NCBI GenBank assembly: GCA_033065855.1
Contig: JAVXUO010001054.1
Span: 1 to 64,000, forward strand
DNA length: 64,000 bases
From: Escallonia rubra
Taxonomy: Eukaryota > Streptophyta > Magnoliopsida > Escalloniales > Escalloniaceae
Reading direction: 5' to 3'
Shown here: piece after piece, positions 38,566 through 59,279 of the stretch
Layout: each line of letters starts with the position of its first letter
Numbering within the stretch: the first letter of the stretch is position 1
Program-made: the position numbers and the translations under genes
The notes under the pieces: generated by a model
What the model saw: only the letters and a program-made list of their open reading frames with translations
What the model was told of the DNA's origin: nothing
The model's database searches: none

Positions 38566-41416
38566 AGCGGCCGCAGTAGCGTGGACACAACCACCTGTGA
38601 GTCTGTGACCAAAGGCAACTTAGGCGACCACCCACGACACCGACGACCTCCCGTTACCACCGGCGACCACCGCAAACCTCCCACGAGCACTGGAGAAGAC
38701 ATGTACTCACCTCCGGCAGCATTTCAAGGTAAGTCTTCTCACTTTCGTCTTCCTCTCGATTTGCTACCTTCTGTCTTCTGAGTTGACTTGGAAGTGGGTT
38801 CACCTTCTGTCTTCTGAGTTGTGACTTGGGTGTGGGTCGTAAATTGGAAACAACTGTTGGTAGAAAGTCCATACCTATGTTCTCACTAGTCCCCCACGCC
38901 CCACCACACATAGTTTAGTGTGTTAAAAGTTTAATGTCTAATTCACTGTTTAAAATTCAGTTTTGTTTTTTTCACTTTTAGGCAGTGTGTTAACTTTTAA
39001 TGTCAGATATGTCAACTCTGATAGTGTTGCTGCTCCTGTTTCTGGTGGTGTTGGTGATGATGAGAGAAAATCATTATGGAAGTATGTGACTAGGCTTGAG
39101 AACGATAGTAAAGGGGCGGAAATAGTTAGAAAATTCAATCCTAGGTGTACATAGTGAAAAGATATACATAAAAAATTTGTCATATCCCCATCGTACCCGT
39201 ATCCTAAAATTTTCAAAAATGCTGTAACTGCGTATCCGCACCCGCATCATGTCCGTGCTTTCGAGGTTCTCTCTATAAGGGTAGTCAACAACAGAGAAGG
39301 AGACTTTAAGGACTTGAAGGAAGAGGGAAACAAGGAATTGAGTCGAAAATGGCTTAATTTTCATGTACTCTCTCACTTGCTCCATGCATCTTTGTCCAAC
39401 TGACGGGATAGAGTTCCCATGTTAGCTTAGGATGGGATCTCATAAAACTCCTAACTTGGGATCACAAAAGCGAGTTTCCGAGAGAGAAGCGTCTCCATAT
39501 TAGGAGTTTCCTGCTACTAAGATCAAGATTCAAGACCAAATATGAAAGATTCTACAGAAAGGGGATCCGAAAACCAACTATATAGACACACGACTGGAGA
39601 TTAACAAACTATATGAACCAACAGTAGAACAAGATCCAGCATATATATATACACACACACACACAGTCACTCACCCATGGAAGGTATGCTGCTGTAAAGG
39701 TAAAAAGGCCCAGGAAACTCATATGGATGTAAGGATTTTGCTTGCTCCAGACGTAAACCTGTAAAGTGGAAAGTAAGGGGAAAAAAGAAAGAAAGCATAC
39801 GAAGACTGTTGCTGCATAAAGAGTTTCATCGACTAGACATACATTTTAATGACAAGAAAACTAACTCACCATCATGAATGTCAGTGAGTTGCTGAGGAAT
39901 ATAATCTTTGCGAATGATTCTGAGACATACGGTATCGTCCCCCCAACAAGAACAATTCCAGTTAAAACAGTGGCACCAAATAAGAGCATGTAGAAGAAAT
40001 CTGCTGTCCTTCCCCTGAAGGAATTTTCTTCAAGAAGCTTGCAGTATCGAGCAAGAAAGAACATGTGGAACAGAAAGTCCAAGTCTGGCATTCAACCACA
40101 TTACGAGAACTTGGTGAATAAGCATGCATTTAGTTCAGAATACAACATAAATGAAACAAACATAGACAAGAACACAGTGGAATTCGCTCAAGTGCAAAAG
40201 GGGCAACAGACGATTAAGGAACTAACATTAGTCATCACATTATCTGTACTGCCCTGGCAAAGAATAGGTCCAAAAATCTTCACTTATTAAAACGAGCCAT
40301 AATTCAGTTTATAGTAGCTCCCTACTCGGCACAGAGAGATGGAGGCCAAAACACAAACTATGCACATCTATTTGGCAGTTGAACCAAGTAGTACAGCTCA
40401 CCCCAATCACACGTAGGAAGACTAACTCCATCCTATTTCAATCAGGAGAAACCTACATTGTCAGGCATCTACGCACAAATAGGGACCACTACACAGCTTT
40501 TATTTAAGATTATCAACATCAACAGTTGGTAATAATACGACAGTTAACCCTATTCAGGTCCATTACTGTCCACAGAGAATATGCTTATCTTCATATGTTT
40601 GTAGATTTCTGAAATCAACTTCAAGAAACTCCATATTTTTTTCTGATGCGCATATGAGAACCTGACACACTCTCAACAAGTTTTGCCTTCCAATCCATGC
40701 TTAATAATCAAACTAAACATTATTTAGTCCAACTCAACAAATATCCGGTAAAAGAACTACTCTCAAGGGTAATATGTAGAGCATGTAAGTAGACAAATTA
40801 CCCATCTTCCGGAAGTAAAGGAAATTTGTGACTAGGCGCCAGAACTGATAATGCTTGACAACAAGCCTCGGGTTCAGGTACAAATTATACGGCGAAATTA
40901 TCTGCAAAAAAACATCACAACCACCACATTAACATCAGTTCTACTAACTCTGTCCGCAACGTAAAAACAAAAATACAAATCACTTCATTCCAGCAATAAA
41001 CGCGGGGGGGGGGGGGGGGGTGGTGTTGAATAGCTTCATATACACAAATAACACACAGGAAAGTATATATCCACTACTTCTCCATGCCCTCATTTTCCGC
41101 TGGCAAGAGCTCTAATGACAACATTAACCTTCTAGCGGCAAAACAAGGTGTGGACAAAGATATCGGAAACCCCTAAATCAATGATACCCAATTGGCGTAC
41201 AAGACAATCAAACCCACATCCCCATGTCATCACAAAAACCCACAAACATCCTCACATATCAAAGCATAAACTGCATAAAATGTGTGCTCTGTGTGTGATG
41301 AATACAGACGGCCATACTTCGAGGGAGCAGCCAATTGTGGTGACAATAGCCGCGGTGAGATACGAGCGGGTGATGATCGGCATCTGCTTGTACCACTCCT
41401 CCACAGCTTGCGCCAT
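36180..41416 (-). CDS. DER2: Derlin-2 type ER membrane protein
   Basis: Rhomboid-related ERAD factor that helps move misfolded proteins out of the ER. Six exons, read right to left: 41318-41416, 40802-40901, 39870-40084, 39675-39758, 37548-37601 and 36180-36362; 244 aa, the usual plant Derlin-2 length. All introns are GT-AG. Visible blocks: [29 protein letters not shown], the WR motif in [52 protein letters not shown], and [20 protein letters not shown]. The catalytic rhomboid residues are absent, as expected for an inactive rhomboid. Intron 4 is 2.1 kb and filled with transposon remnants. Derlin-2.1 versus 2.2 cannot be told apart. Confidence 0.95.
38084..38400. mobile_element. MITE in Derlin intron 4
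   Basis: 317 bp with inverted ends. The left reads GGCCCCGTACGCTTACCATA and the reverse complement of the right reads GGCCTCGTACGCTTACCATA; similarity continues for about 36 bases. The insertion is flanked by ATA on both sides, a possible 3-bp duplication, which would suit the PIF/Harbinger type. The assignment is tentative. Non-coding. Confidence 0.75.
38500..39160 (+). pseudogene. hAT-type transposase N-terminal remnant
   Basis: Inside Derlin intron 4, frame 38963-39154 encodes [16 protein letters not shown]. It resembles the start of the BED zinc finger common in plant hAT transposases, where (K)LWKYVxxL precedes a C-x2-C pair, but the cysteine part is missing. The preceding stretch with an AG microsatellite (38527-38564) and a coding-like start near 38701 may be its leader and first exon. 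It is opposite to Derlin and clearly not a whole gene. Confidence 0.5.
40990..41025. repeat. Poly-G tract in Derlin intron 1
   Basis: A run of about 18 G near 41005-41022, preceded by CGC. A homopolymer that may be miscounted. Confidence 0.6.
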
Positions 41417-41443
41417 CTTTGTACAAGTTCAATCAAAATCCCC

Positions 41444-41458
41444 AAACCCTAACCCTAG
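41444..41458 (+). promoter_or_regulatory. Telo-box in Derlin 5' leader
   Basis: AAACCCTAACCCTAG lies 28 bases before the Derlin ATG, on the strand opposite to transcription. Telo-box-like; function inferred. Confidence 0.4.
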
Positions 41459-44179
41459 AAAAACAATTTATGGAGCAATCCCAGTACCAGCTTGCTTCAA
41501 ATGCCTCAAATCAATACACCCACCAACAAAAACCCTAATTCATATACGTACACACATATGCATATGTATAGATATGTGATTGGATTTAGGGATTTGGAAA
41601 TTTATTTTGAAGATCAAGAGATGAAATGACGGAGAGAAATTTGAAGGTGGGAGAAATTTGATTTGTTTTAGGGAAAGTTTTGATACTTTGACGGGTGGGT
41701 GGAGCCAGCACCGATGTGGCACCCGCGTGGATTGCACGCACCAATGAGTGACAACAATGACAAGTAATAGCCAATTAGTTGGCCTGAAATGAATGTGGTG
41801 ACGTTGGAGATGAACAAAGAGGAGCGTGGACTAAGACTAACTAGAGGCCCGTTTGTCCGAGGTCAAAACTTGGCATCGGTCGTTTGAGTTTCACAAGGAT
41901 CGCTAAAAAGGATAATAAATAGGTTTTTGAGGAATGTTATTTATCGAGTTTGATTTTGTTGGTTCTTGCGTTACACTTCACGTGAACTCGAAACATGTTA
42001 AGAATACAATTTTCGTTTTGTTTAAAGTTTAGAATGGAAGTAAACTTTTGATGTACTATATGGCATAAATGACGTAATGTAGACAGAACTAAGAGATTCT
42101 ATAAATTTAATTGGCAGCTTGTATCAACAAGAACTTTTACGGTGGAGAGAACGAGTTAGCATAAGATGGAAATCACCGCAACGCGGCATTACTTACATTT
42201 TTCTTGTTTTAGTAATAAAGATATCGGCATCAATCAGCCCAATGGATGTTTAACCCATTACTTACCACTGATTGAAGCTCCGCAGTTGCAGCATCTACTC
42301 CTATAGCAAGAAAATAGTTTAACCACATTAACCTCAAGGCTTGGCTTGATCGTCAAGGGGTTTGTTCCCCTCCTTGACTTTCTGGATTCAAATCTTAGGG
42401 CTAGCATTGGAAAGAAAAATACTCCTGGAAATGCACCTTTAAGATCTACTGATGATTGGACTTAGATACTCCTCGTCCAACAACAAAAAAATTGTTTAAC
42501 TATATCCTTTTTTCTATAGCCAAAAGCTTTATACAAACAACTACGACCTTTTGTGTGGCGAACAACATTCCTAGTTAAGTTATGCATATGGAGTTTTTAA
42601 CTGTACTGGTAGTATTGATAAGATTATTTTTGCATTATGTAGACGTTGACGGGTTAAAGAAATTCAGAAGATTTAAACAAAGATCTTCCCGTGCAATAGA
42701 TGGCATGCTTTTAATTGTACTCTCATGGGTTCATTAATTTTTTCTAGATTTACCATACCCCCCCCCCCCACCCCCCTTTCCGAATGTCATCTCTCTTTTT
42801 AACTTTGACTTTTTGGGTTATTTGGGTAAAAATGATTTTTTTTTTTGAAAAAATAAATTAAAATAATCTCTTTCGGCTTAAGATCCAGAGCTGCTCAAGA
42901 AAAGATAAAATATATAACTCTATTAAAGTAAAAGCAATATACCAAATTTTGTAAAAACTTCTAAAACGGGTCAATCACGAGGCAATTATATGAACAACTT
43001 TATCTTGACCATGAGTCAACCATTCATGAATTCCTATGCCAAGCATTTGTACAGATGACATTGAACACCTTCGAAAGAAGGACTAACACTTTACCATGTT
43101 CAACCTCGATTCCTTACATGAGCCGGGTTAAACGACCAATTTTTTGGTTTAAAAGAAAAAAATGACTTTGGCAACTGTTGATAGAATAGGGGACCAAATG
43201 TGGTTTAGGAGGCTTAAAATGCCATATATTCTCATCTTTAGTGACATGCAGATGGTATTGGCAGATATTTAGTTTTTTATACAATTAAATCTATTCAAAA
43301 AACCATTTTACACACAAAATGCATAATTACCAAAACAGAGTTAGAAAACAAGTCGATATTTATATGTATGCAGCAAAGCAACAAATAAAGGGAAAGAACC
43401 GCTGATATGTGCAAGACATGAATTACTCACATGCTGACTACAAATTTTTTATTGTCACCCTTCGTGTAGATTCTAGTGAGAAACAATAATTCAAGATTTA
43501 ACCCATAGACTTGCAACGGCGTCTTTTCTGATAACACGACTATTGAAAGACCCGTGAACCCGTCCTATCAAGTTGTTTACATATTTGAGAAAAAATACTG
43601 TTACGATTGTTTTGCTCTCTTATTTTCCTAATATTGGTCTCACTTTTCTCTAACCCTTTTCCTCTGCTAGACATATCTTTTTTGTACTGGTTGCTGCGAA
43701 GGCATGCCTTGGTAAACGGGACACAACCCTTAAATAAAAAGACACTTGTTTTGGGAGTTTTAAAACTTTTCAAGAATCTCCCACAAGGTTCGAAATGCAA
43801 AACAGAAAAGGCGATATATACAAGTTTTCATCATTTGCTATATCGCAAGCCGATAAAGTAGCTATTCATATTATTCACAAAAATAACCATCATTAAATTT
43901 CAAAGCAAGTTAATAAGATTAATTATCATCCTTTATCAATTTTTGAACACCATGAATGCTACTTCCCTACATAGCAACATTCATTCATACGCATAAATAA
44001 ACGATGTCATCAATCAAAATGCACATTTATTCACTGTCATATTTCCGTATATTTCTTATATTTTAATTTGTTATGTATACTCAAAATTTGCAAAATGTCT
44101 CAATGGGGTCCCCCACATTTTGTCCTAGCAAATTGAACATCAAAGATGCATATGTTTCCAAGATGCATATTTGTGCATA
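41459..44179. other. Intergenic region left of the Mutator-like element
   Basis: About 2.7 kb of AT-rich DNA upstream of Derlin. Apart from the SINE candidate, nothing is supported. Poly-C and poly-T tracts occur near 42760-42845. Confidence 0.5.
42330..42500 (+). mobile_element. Candidate tRNA-derived SINE
   Basis: About 160 bases beginning CTTGGCTTGATCGTCAAGGG (box A-like) with GGATTCAAATC about 35 bases later (box B-like), ending in CAACAAAAAAA. Imperfect duplications AGTTTAACCACATT on the left and TTGTTTAACTATAT on the right flank it. The layout fits a plant SINE. Confidence 0.45.
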
Positions 44180-45485
44180 GGGTAAATTACACTAAACACC
44201 CCTGAGATTTTACGTAATTATACTCCACTACCGCTATCTTTAAAAATTACACTCCACCCCCCGAGATTTGTACCCGCATTACACACAACTACACACATTT
44301 AACGGCAGGCCCAACTCCATGAAAATATTCCCTGACACATTACTTAATGTAATTTTCATACCCAAAATACCCCTCCTTTGTCCTTTACTCACCTTTGTGG
44401 TCTTCTTGTAGTAATGGGTTTTCCAAAATTTCAGTCAACTCCACAAACTCTAAGTAAATTAGGAGGTTCAATTTAGCCAATTTAGGATTCAATTAGCTCA
44501 TTTTAGGGTTCAATTAGTTTAATTTAGGGTTCGGTTAGATTAGGGCATTCAATTTAGGGTTCAATTAGTTTAATTTATGGTTCAATTCGATTAGGACATT
44601 TAATTTAGGGTTCAATTCGATTAGGGCTCAATTCGATTAGGGCATTTAATTTAGGATTTAATTAGGGGGTTCTATTAGTTCAATTTAGGGTTCGGTTGAA
44701 TTGGAGAATTTAATTTAGGGTTCAATTAGGGAGGTTCAATTAGTTCAATTTAGGGTTCGATTGGATTAGAACATTCAATTTAGGGTTCAATTAGTTTAAT
44801 TTAGAGTTCGATTTGATTAGGGCATTCAATTTAGGGTTCAATTACTTCAATTTAGGGTTCAATTAGTTCAATTTAGGGGACGGTTGAATTGGGGAATTCA
44901 ATTTAGGATTCAATTAGAGGATTCAATAAGTTTAATTTAGGGTTCGGTTGGATTAATGCATTCAATTTAGAGTTCAATTAGTTTAATTTAGGGTTCGATT
45001 CGATTAATGTATTCAATTTAGGGTTTAATTAGTGTTCAATTACTTCAATTTAGGGTTCGGTTGAATTAATGCATTCAATTTAGAGTTCAAATTAGGGGGT
45101 TCAATTAATTCAATTTAAGGTTTGGTTGAATTAGGGGATTCAATTTAGGGTTCAATTAGTTTAATTTAGGGTTCGATTCGATTAGGGCATTTAATTTAGG
45201 GTTTAATTACTTCAATTTAGGGTTTTAATTATGTGTCTAAGTGAATTAATGCATTAAATTAGGGCATTCAATTTGAATTAGGTTTTTCCCTCAAATGATT
45301 CCCAAAAATAAGTTTTCCCTCCAAAATTTTAAGAAAACAGTATGAGGGCCATTCATGTCCTTTTGCATTGCACCATTAATACCCTAAAAGAAAAAATTAC
45401 TTTTTGAGCTGAGTGCAATTTATAAAGATAGCGGTAGTGAAATGTAATTACATAAAACCTCAAGGGTGTTTAGTATAATTTACAC
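44180..45485. mobile_element. Mutator-like non-autonomous element with telomere-like core
   Basis: 1,306 bp flanked by a perfect 9-bp duplication, TTGTGCATA, at 44171-44179 and 45486-45494. Terminal inverted repeats of about 75 bases: the left begins GGGTAAATTACACTAAACAC and the reverse complement of the right begins GTGTAAATTATACTAAACAC, with shared inner block CACTACCGCTATCTTTA. Long inverted repeats plus a 9-bp duplication are typical of Mutator-like elements. No transposase is present. The core is a degenerate repeat array, listed separately. Confidence 0.9.
44490..45240. repeat. Degenerate TTTAGGG-containing minisatellite
   Basis: About 19 copies of TTTAGGG occur within larger repeated phrases such as CAATTTAGGGTTCAATTAG and GGTTCGATTCGATTAGGG. 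The phrases alternate to give a loose higher unit of roughly 50 bases. TTTAGGG equals the plant telomere heptamer, but here it is interspersed, not in pure heptamer runs. The array fills the middle of the Mutator-like element. Confidence 0.9.
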
Positions 45486-45910
45486 TTGTGCATAATAACA
45501 CCGTGTGAAAATTAAAATCTCAGAGCAAGATCAAAGTACACTTGGTCACACGTAATATGCACATTTTTTAGATCTTTATAATATATTGTATTAGCTGAAC
45601 CCAGTTTTGATTATGGTTGCTGGATTATGTTTTGTTTAATTATGGCACCTTAATAATGTCAAACGTCATTGTTTTATGCATAGTATTTATGCGTCATCGT
45701 CACTATACATCAATGAGTTCTTAGAGTATCTAATCTATCTGAAAGGATGCTCGTGAAACATAATACACTCGCATAACTAAACGAAGAATGCGTTCGGGTG
45801 CACAAATATGAAATTTAGCGTTAAAATAGATCTAAAAATGAGTGCTACATTATTGCCTGACATATCCAAGCTAGTAATCCGGTCATAAAAGCTACGTACG
45901 TCCTTAAGCA

Positions 45911-50189
<4,279 letters not shown>

Positions 50190-51034
50190 TCTCTTGTTCT
50201 CTCTGTGTACTCAGATGTTGGGTACTGAGCTTTAGCAATTAGCATAGCCCATTTCAGATCTATTGGATAAAGGTCTCTTTGTATTGTAGGAGGATGGAAA
50301 GTTCCATTTTTCTCTGGTAGGTTGGAACTGACGAGATTGTTCGAATCGAAAAGTCTTTACCACAATCTTGATGTATAATAGACAACATAAAAAAGTTGAA
50401 TTACCCCTTATTTGACGAGATGTTCGTCATGATAATATGACGTCATATGAACAACGAATAAGAACGAGTTATTTAATATTCATCATATAAAATTGATAAA
50501 CTTGTTTGCACCGAAACCATCAACTAGGATAAGTTCGCCTCAATAATGAGTCATATGAGCAATCAATAACGCGTCATCTAATTTTGATCAAATAAAACTG
50601 AGACCTAAATAAACTTGTTTGCACAGGAGGTACGCAACAACTGGGACATGTTTTATTGACCTAGGAACTACGAGGTGTGTTGTTTGTGGGGGGATAAAAT
50701 AACCTTAGTTGACTAGAAAATGGTTCATGATCACAACCTGGTTCAATTTATTGACCAACTCTGCCGATGCCCACATCATTCCTATACAACTTTGCGACTT
50801 TGCTCTGCTTTAATTTCTCACCGTTATTCTATATAATTTGAAGACAAAGAAGTGGATATTGATGAAGACGTGACTCGTTAAGGACAAGCCAGATGAATCC
50901 CACCTTTGACCATGATGACCTATATCTATTTTTTTCCGTGTTCTTCCTTCTTTCCCCATTGAAAATACTTCTGTTTTCTAATTGAATCTTCTTTTTTCAT
51001 TTTTGTTTGTGATTAGAAGTAGACATATATATCA
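50190..51034. promoter_or_regulatory. Upstream region of CRK copy A
   Basis: The segment 50780-50950 is shared with the upstream region of copy B (58715-58870), including the phrase CATGATGAC and a W-box TTGAC at 50906-50910. The segment 50610-50830 also resembles 60620-60800. A shared promoter retained after duplication; WRKY control is inferred. Confidence 0.5.
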
Positions 51035-51069
<35 letters not shown>

Positions 51070-51070
<1 letters not shown>

Positions 51071-52615
51071 AATATCGTAGCAATGTGAATGACAAACCAC
51101 TAACGTAGAACAACAATAAAAGAAAGGAAAAGGATGGCAACCCCATCCAACATAAGTAGATGACTGCAAAATAAAATTACAGGAAACAAAACACCACACA
51201 AGTACATCAACAATGGGACTAAGCAAGTAAGATGGACTACAGGCTATACAAAAGTAAGCCATTTTTGCAGAGCACTTGTACCCGATCGGCAAGCAAAAGA
51301 AGCCAAAGTTGATGACATGCTAAAACACCTGCTTTATACAGTGCGATATGTAACAAATGCAACTTCCTGGAGCTAAAAGTCATCCTGAACAAAAGGTATA
51401 CACCTGCTGCTGATCAAACATCTGTATTTTGGATCTGATGTACAAAATGTGAGGAAGAACATAAGCATATTAGTTGCAAAAGATAAGCATTATAGAGCCA
51501 CTGAATAGCATAAAGGAGGGCAGTCGTAGTAGCGTGGAAAGAATCAGGCGCTAAGCAAACCGTATATAGTACTAGCACCCATAGGAACCCATGCAGAGTT
51601 CAGCGCCACGTACCAAACCAATACCAAAATGATCCACAAGATCAGTTTGCTTCAGTGAGATAGAACAGAAGGTGGGAGAGTTAGGAATGAAGCAGTGGCA
51701 GGTGGTAGAGAAATGAAAAGGGTAAAGAGGTGGATAGAAATGTTCAAACAGGGTTTGGGAAGAGAAGATCTAGGATCTGACCAACTTTCATGCTTCTGGA
51801 TTTTCCAAAAATAGGAAGTTAAAGAACTAGTAGCACATATGCTATGGAATGAGGCATGAGCTTTCAACTGAATAACATGTGGCCAAAAATGCTCGCCCTT
51901 AAAAACTAAGGCATTGCGACCAATCTTTATATGTCAGAGAATGACTATCATCCAAAGGAATCTCTTCATAACCTTATTGTTATAGAAGAGAGGTTGATTT
52001 AACCAGTGCACCTACCAAAATTTCAACGAGTTAAAGTGCAGTCCTAAGAGATTGGTACCACTAACGGTCTGCCAAAGCTGTTCTACGAAACCGCATTCCA
52101 GGAAGAGGTGAAAATGAGTTTCAGAATACAAAGAACAAAGGGGACAATTATTCAAAATAGAGCAATTTCTTTTGATCAGTTCCGACATAAATTTCTCAAG
52201 AGACTGACAGGTTTTCTTAACTGAGAAGGACCCATCTGACACATGAGGCCAAAAACTAATATCCTTAAGATTATCAGTGGAAAGCTCCATATTAAGAATC
52301 TGAGTGACAATTTCAAGAGGAAAGAGTCTAAAAAGCAATTTTACATTCCAAGTACGAGAGTTTGGAAGGAATAAATGATAGATCATGAAGTGAGAATTGG
52401 CAGGACAACACAAGACTTTTAACTGAACATAAGCTACATTTGCAGCCACCAATCAGTTCACACTGAAATAGATCGCAAATTCCCAATATGCCATTGAATA
52501 CCCTATTTTAAAGATCTTTGACCTACCAACAGATTATGCCAAATCCAAGATCCGACTCTTGTTTGCTGTATATATGAAAAATCATTTAAGGAGAAGTATT
52601 GAGGAAATCGTTTCC
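51070..52615 (-). mobile_element. 5'-truncated L1-type LINE fragment
   Basis: On the minus strand, 52012-52452 encodes a stretch with DISFWPHVSDGSFSVKKTCQ and CPLCSLYSETHFHLFLECGF, typical of the zinc-binding end (zf-RVT) of plant L1 reverse transcriptases. Just upstream, 52505-52615 encodes PQYFSLNDFSYIQQTRVGSW followed by IWHNLL, another L1 hallmark, but out of frame with the first. The catalytic YxDD region is missing. The tail region near 51090-51200 has GGATGGCAACCCCATCC, like LINE 3' UTRs. An AG microsatellite lies at 51040-51066. Dead copy. Confidence 0.75.
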
Positions 52616-52674
52616 CCTTTTTTTAAATATCTTTGACCCACCAACGGACTATGCCATTGAATACCCTATTTTCT

Positions 52675-53510
52675 AATTGTTAGGCTATAAGCTGGCTATC
52701 AGAATATTATGTGTAATGAGCTAGTTTGTTTCCTCTTTTTTTTTTTTTTTTTGGGTCAGGAACAATATGTAAGTTTGGTTAGAATCAGAAGTTATTTCGG
52801 GCGGAGGACAAAGCAAATATACATTAAAAATTTAAGAGGCCAAAAGAATAAAGGTGGTTCAACTTATCCTGTTCAAAAGAATAAAGTATTCTTTTGGCCT
52901 CTTAAAAATTTAAGAGGCCAAAAGAATAAAAGCTATCATGTTTTTTTTTTTGGTCAAAACATCTGTTATACGAAAAGTACAACGATTACTTCATTGCAAA
53001 CTTGACAAAAGATATATTAAGAAAACCAAAAGCTTGATATATTTTAAGTGCTCTTCCTTTCTGTCTCTATGGTAAACATTCTGTTTATAAATTGATGTTA
53101 GAGCTACATTCTTACTTTCATCCGTAAGGGTTTTATTCTAATGCATGTTGTGAAGCTCTTATGTTAAATGTAGAATCAAAATAATACTTTCTGATTGTTA
53201 GGCTATAAGTTGGCTACCAGACTATTATGAGTAACGAGCTAGTTCTTTTCCATTTTTTTTTTCACGGACTATGATCTAAGTTTAGTTGAAATTGGAAGCT
53301 ATTTTGGATGGAGGTCAAAGCAGATATATTAAACACAAGGGGCCAAAAGAACAAAGGTGTTGAATAGTGAAAGCTATGGTGCTTCCTTTTTGTTTTTGTC
53401 AAAACATGTATAACTTTAAAGACGGCGGGAGTACAACGACTACTTCACTGCATACTTAACGAAAGTCATATTAAGAAAACCAAAGCTTGATATTACATTG
53501 ACTCTATCTC
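52675..53510. repeat. Two copies of a dispersed repeat between CRK genes
   Basis: Blocks beginning TTGTTAGGCTATAAG at about 52677 and 53196 run in parallel for about 300 bases, sharing GAGCTAGTT, GAAGCTATTTTGG-like and GGGGCCAAAAGAA-like phrases. Further diverged copies lie near 60838-61040 and 61240-61570. No coding capacity. The family is unknown to me. Confidence 0.65.
52831..52928. repeat. Three perfect 20-mers in alternating orientation
   Basis: TTTAAGAGGCCAAAAGAATA occurs at 52831-52850 and 52909-52928, and its exact reverse complement at 52887-52906. The second and third form a near-perfect palindrome with a 2-base spacer. Confidence 0.9.
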
Positions 53511-54234
53511 TGCCGTTCCAGAGTCGTTTCAGAGTGATTAATCTTTTACAGTTGGCAGTTTTGTTAGACTAATTAAGTCATGCTTTGAAACTAATAATGG
53601 AGAAATGTGGGGAAGTTTGGAAGGATTTATCTAGATAGCTCTTGGACAAGCTAGAAGGATAATGGCTAGCAAGCACACGATGTGATTTTTTTTTCTTACG
53701 CTTTATTTGTGTGGCTGAAATCTTCACATGTTGTGGGCCTCGATGGTTTTAGGTTGACATGAGTTTACTTATAGTAATTAAAAGCTTGTAGGAAAAAAAA
53801 AGTTAATTAGTACGTCTTGGTTTCATATTAATGGATCCATCAGGCAAGAAATCAAACCAATCGAAAATAAATCTTTAGCAAAATTTGCATGTGATGTAAG
53901 GACAAAAGTCTCTATAAACCGTTTCCTATCAAACATACTAGCAGATGGATCTCAAGAAGGTTAAGTTGATTCTGATCAAACACATGCATTTTTTAAGCGT
54001 CATCATCAGTACACATCGTTGAGTTAGAGGATTCGATCTATCTAAAAGAAAGCTTATGAAACATAATACAAACGATTTGGCTATTCTTCATCCACACAAC
54101 AAATAATGCGTTTGGCTGCACAAACATGAAATTTAGTGTTCAAATATATTTGAAAATATCAGGAGTGCTACATCACTGCCTGACTTATCCTAGCTAGTAG
54201 TCCGATCATAGAAGTGGACCTGCATCCTTAAGCA

Positions 54235-58522
<4,288 letters not shown>

Positions 58523-58644
58523 GCTCTCGATCCCTCTGTTTGCTCACAGAAAGCAGGTAGATATTAATATGCACTCAAGACACGCAATTGGGACCCGTTT
58601 TCTTGACTGGTACAACTTTGTGACTTTTCGAACTAATAAAGACG

Positions 58645-58824
58645 TTGACCATGACCTACATCTCTATATATAATAAAGACGTTGACCGTGAAATTTCGTA
58701 AGCTTAGTTGGTGTGACTTTTCTGTGCTTTCATACCACTATTTTATAAGTTGAAGACAAGGAAATGGATATTGATCATGACGTGAGTGGTTAAGGACAAG
58801 CCAGGTTGAATTCCACCGTTGACC
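58645..58824 (-). promoter_or_regulatory. W-box cluster upstream of CRK copy B
   Basis: TTGACC occurs at 58645-58650, 58682-58687 and 58819-58824, 120-300 bases before the ATG. W-boxes bind WRKY factors. The third matches the copy A motif at 50906. Function inferred. Confidence 0.5.
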
Positions 58825-59279
58825 ATGATGACTTACATCTATATATTTCCCGTGCTCTTCTTTCTTTATGGTAAAATTATATATGCACCGTGATTCTTTA
58901 CTTTGATTTATTATTAAAAATTCGTAATTGTTGTTGCCATAATTTTAGTTTACCTTATATGAGTAGAAAACTAATTCTACACTTCTAAAACGCTACCTAA
59001 TCAATGTATCAACATATTAGGACTTAATTTTGAGTATTAACACCTCAAAAAAAAAAACTTTATGATAACAAATAAACACTCAAAAATACAAAAAATGTAA
59101 ACTAGTTTTAAAAATTAAGCCATATCACTTTGTTTATATTCAAAAGATCTTTTTGTAAATTATTTATTTTGATTTCATACATGATTTTTGTATTTTACAT
59201 TTTGAGATTTTTATTTTATTTTAAAAGTGTTTTTACTTGTTAGTAGTAAAAGTTATTTATATGTTGGTATATTGAAAGG

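Noticed and set aside
41148-41579. 143-codon plus-strand frame over Derlin exon 1
   Set aside because: Antisense to a firmly identified exon; the product has no recognisable domain.
44490-45240. CRISPR-like or true interstitial telomere array
   Set aside because: Units are degenerate and lack regular spacers, and the host is a plant. Heptamers are interspersed rather than pure, and the array is bounded by transposon ends.
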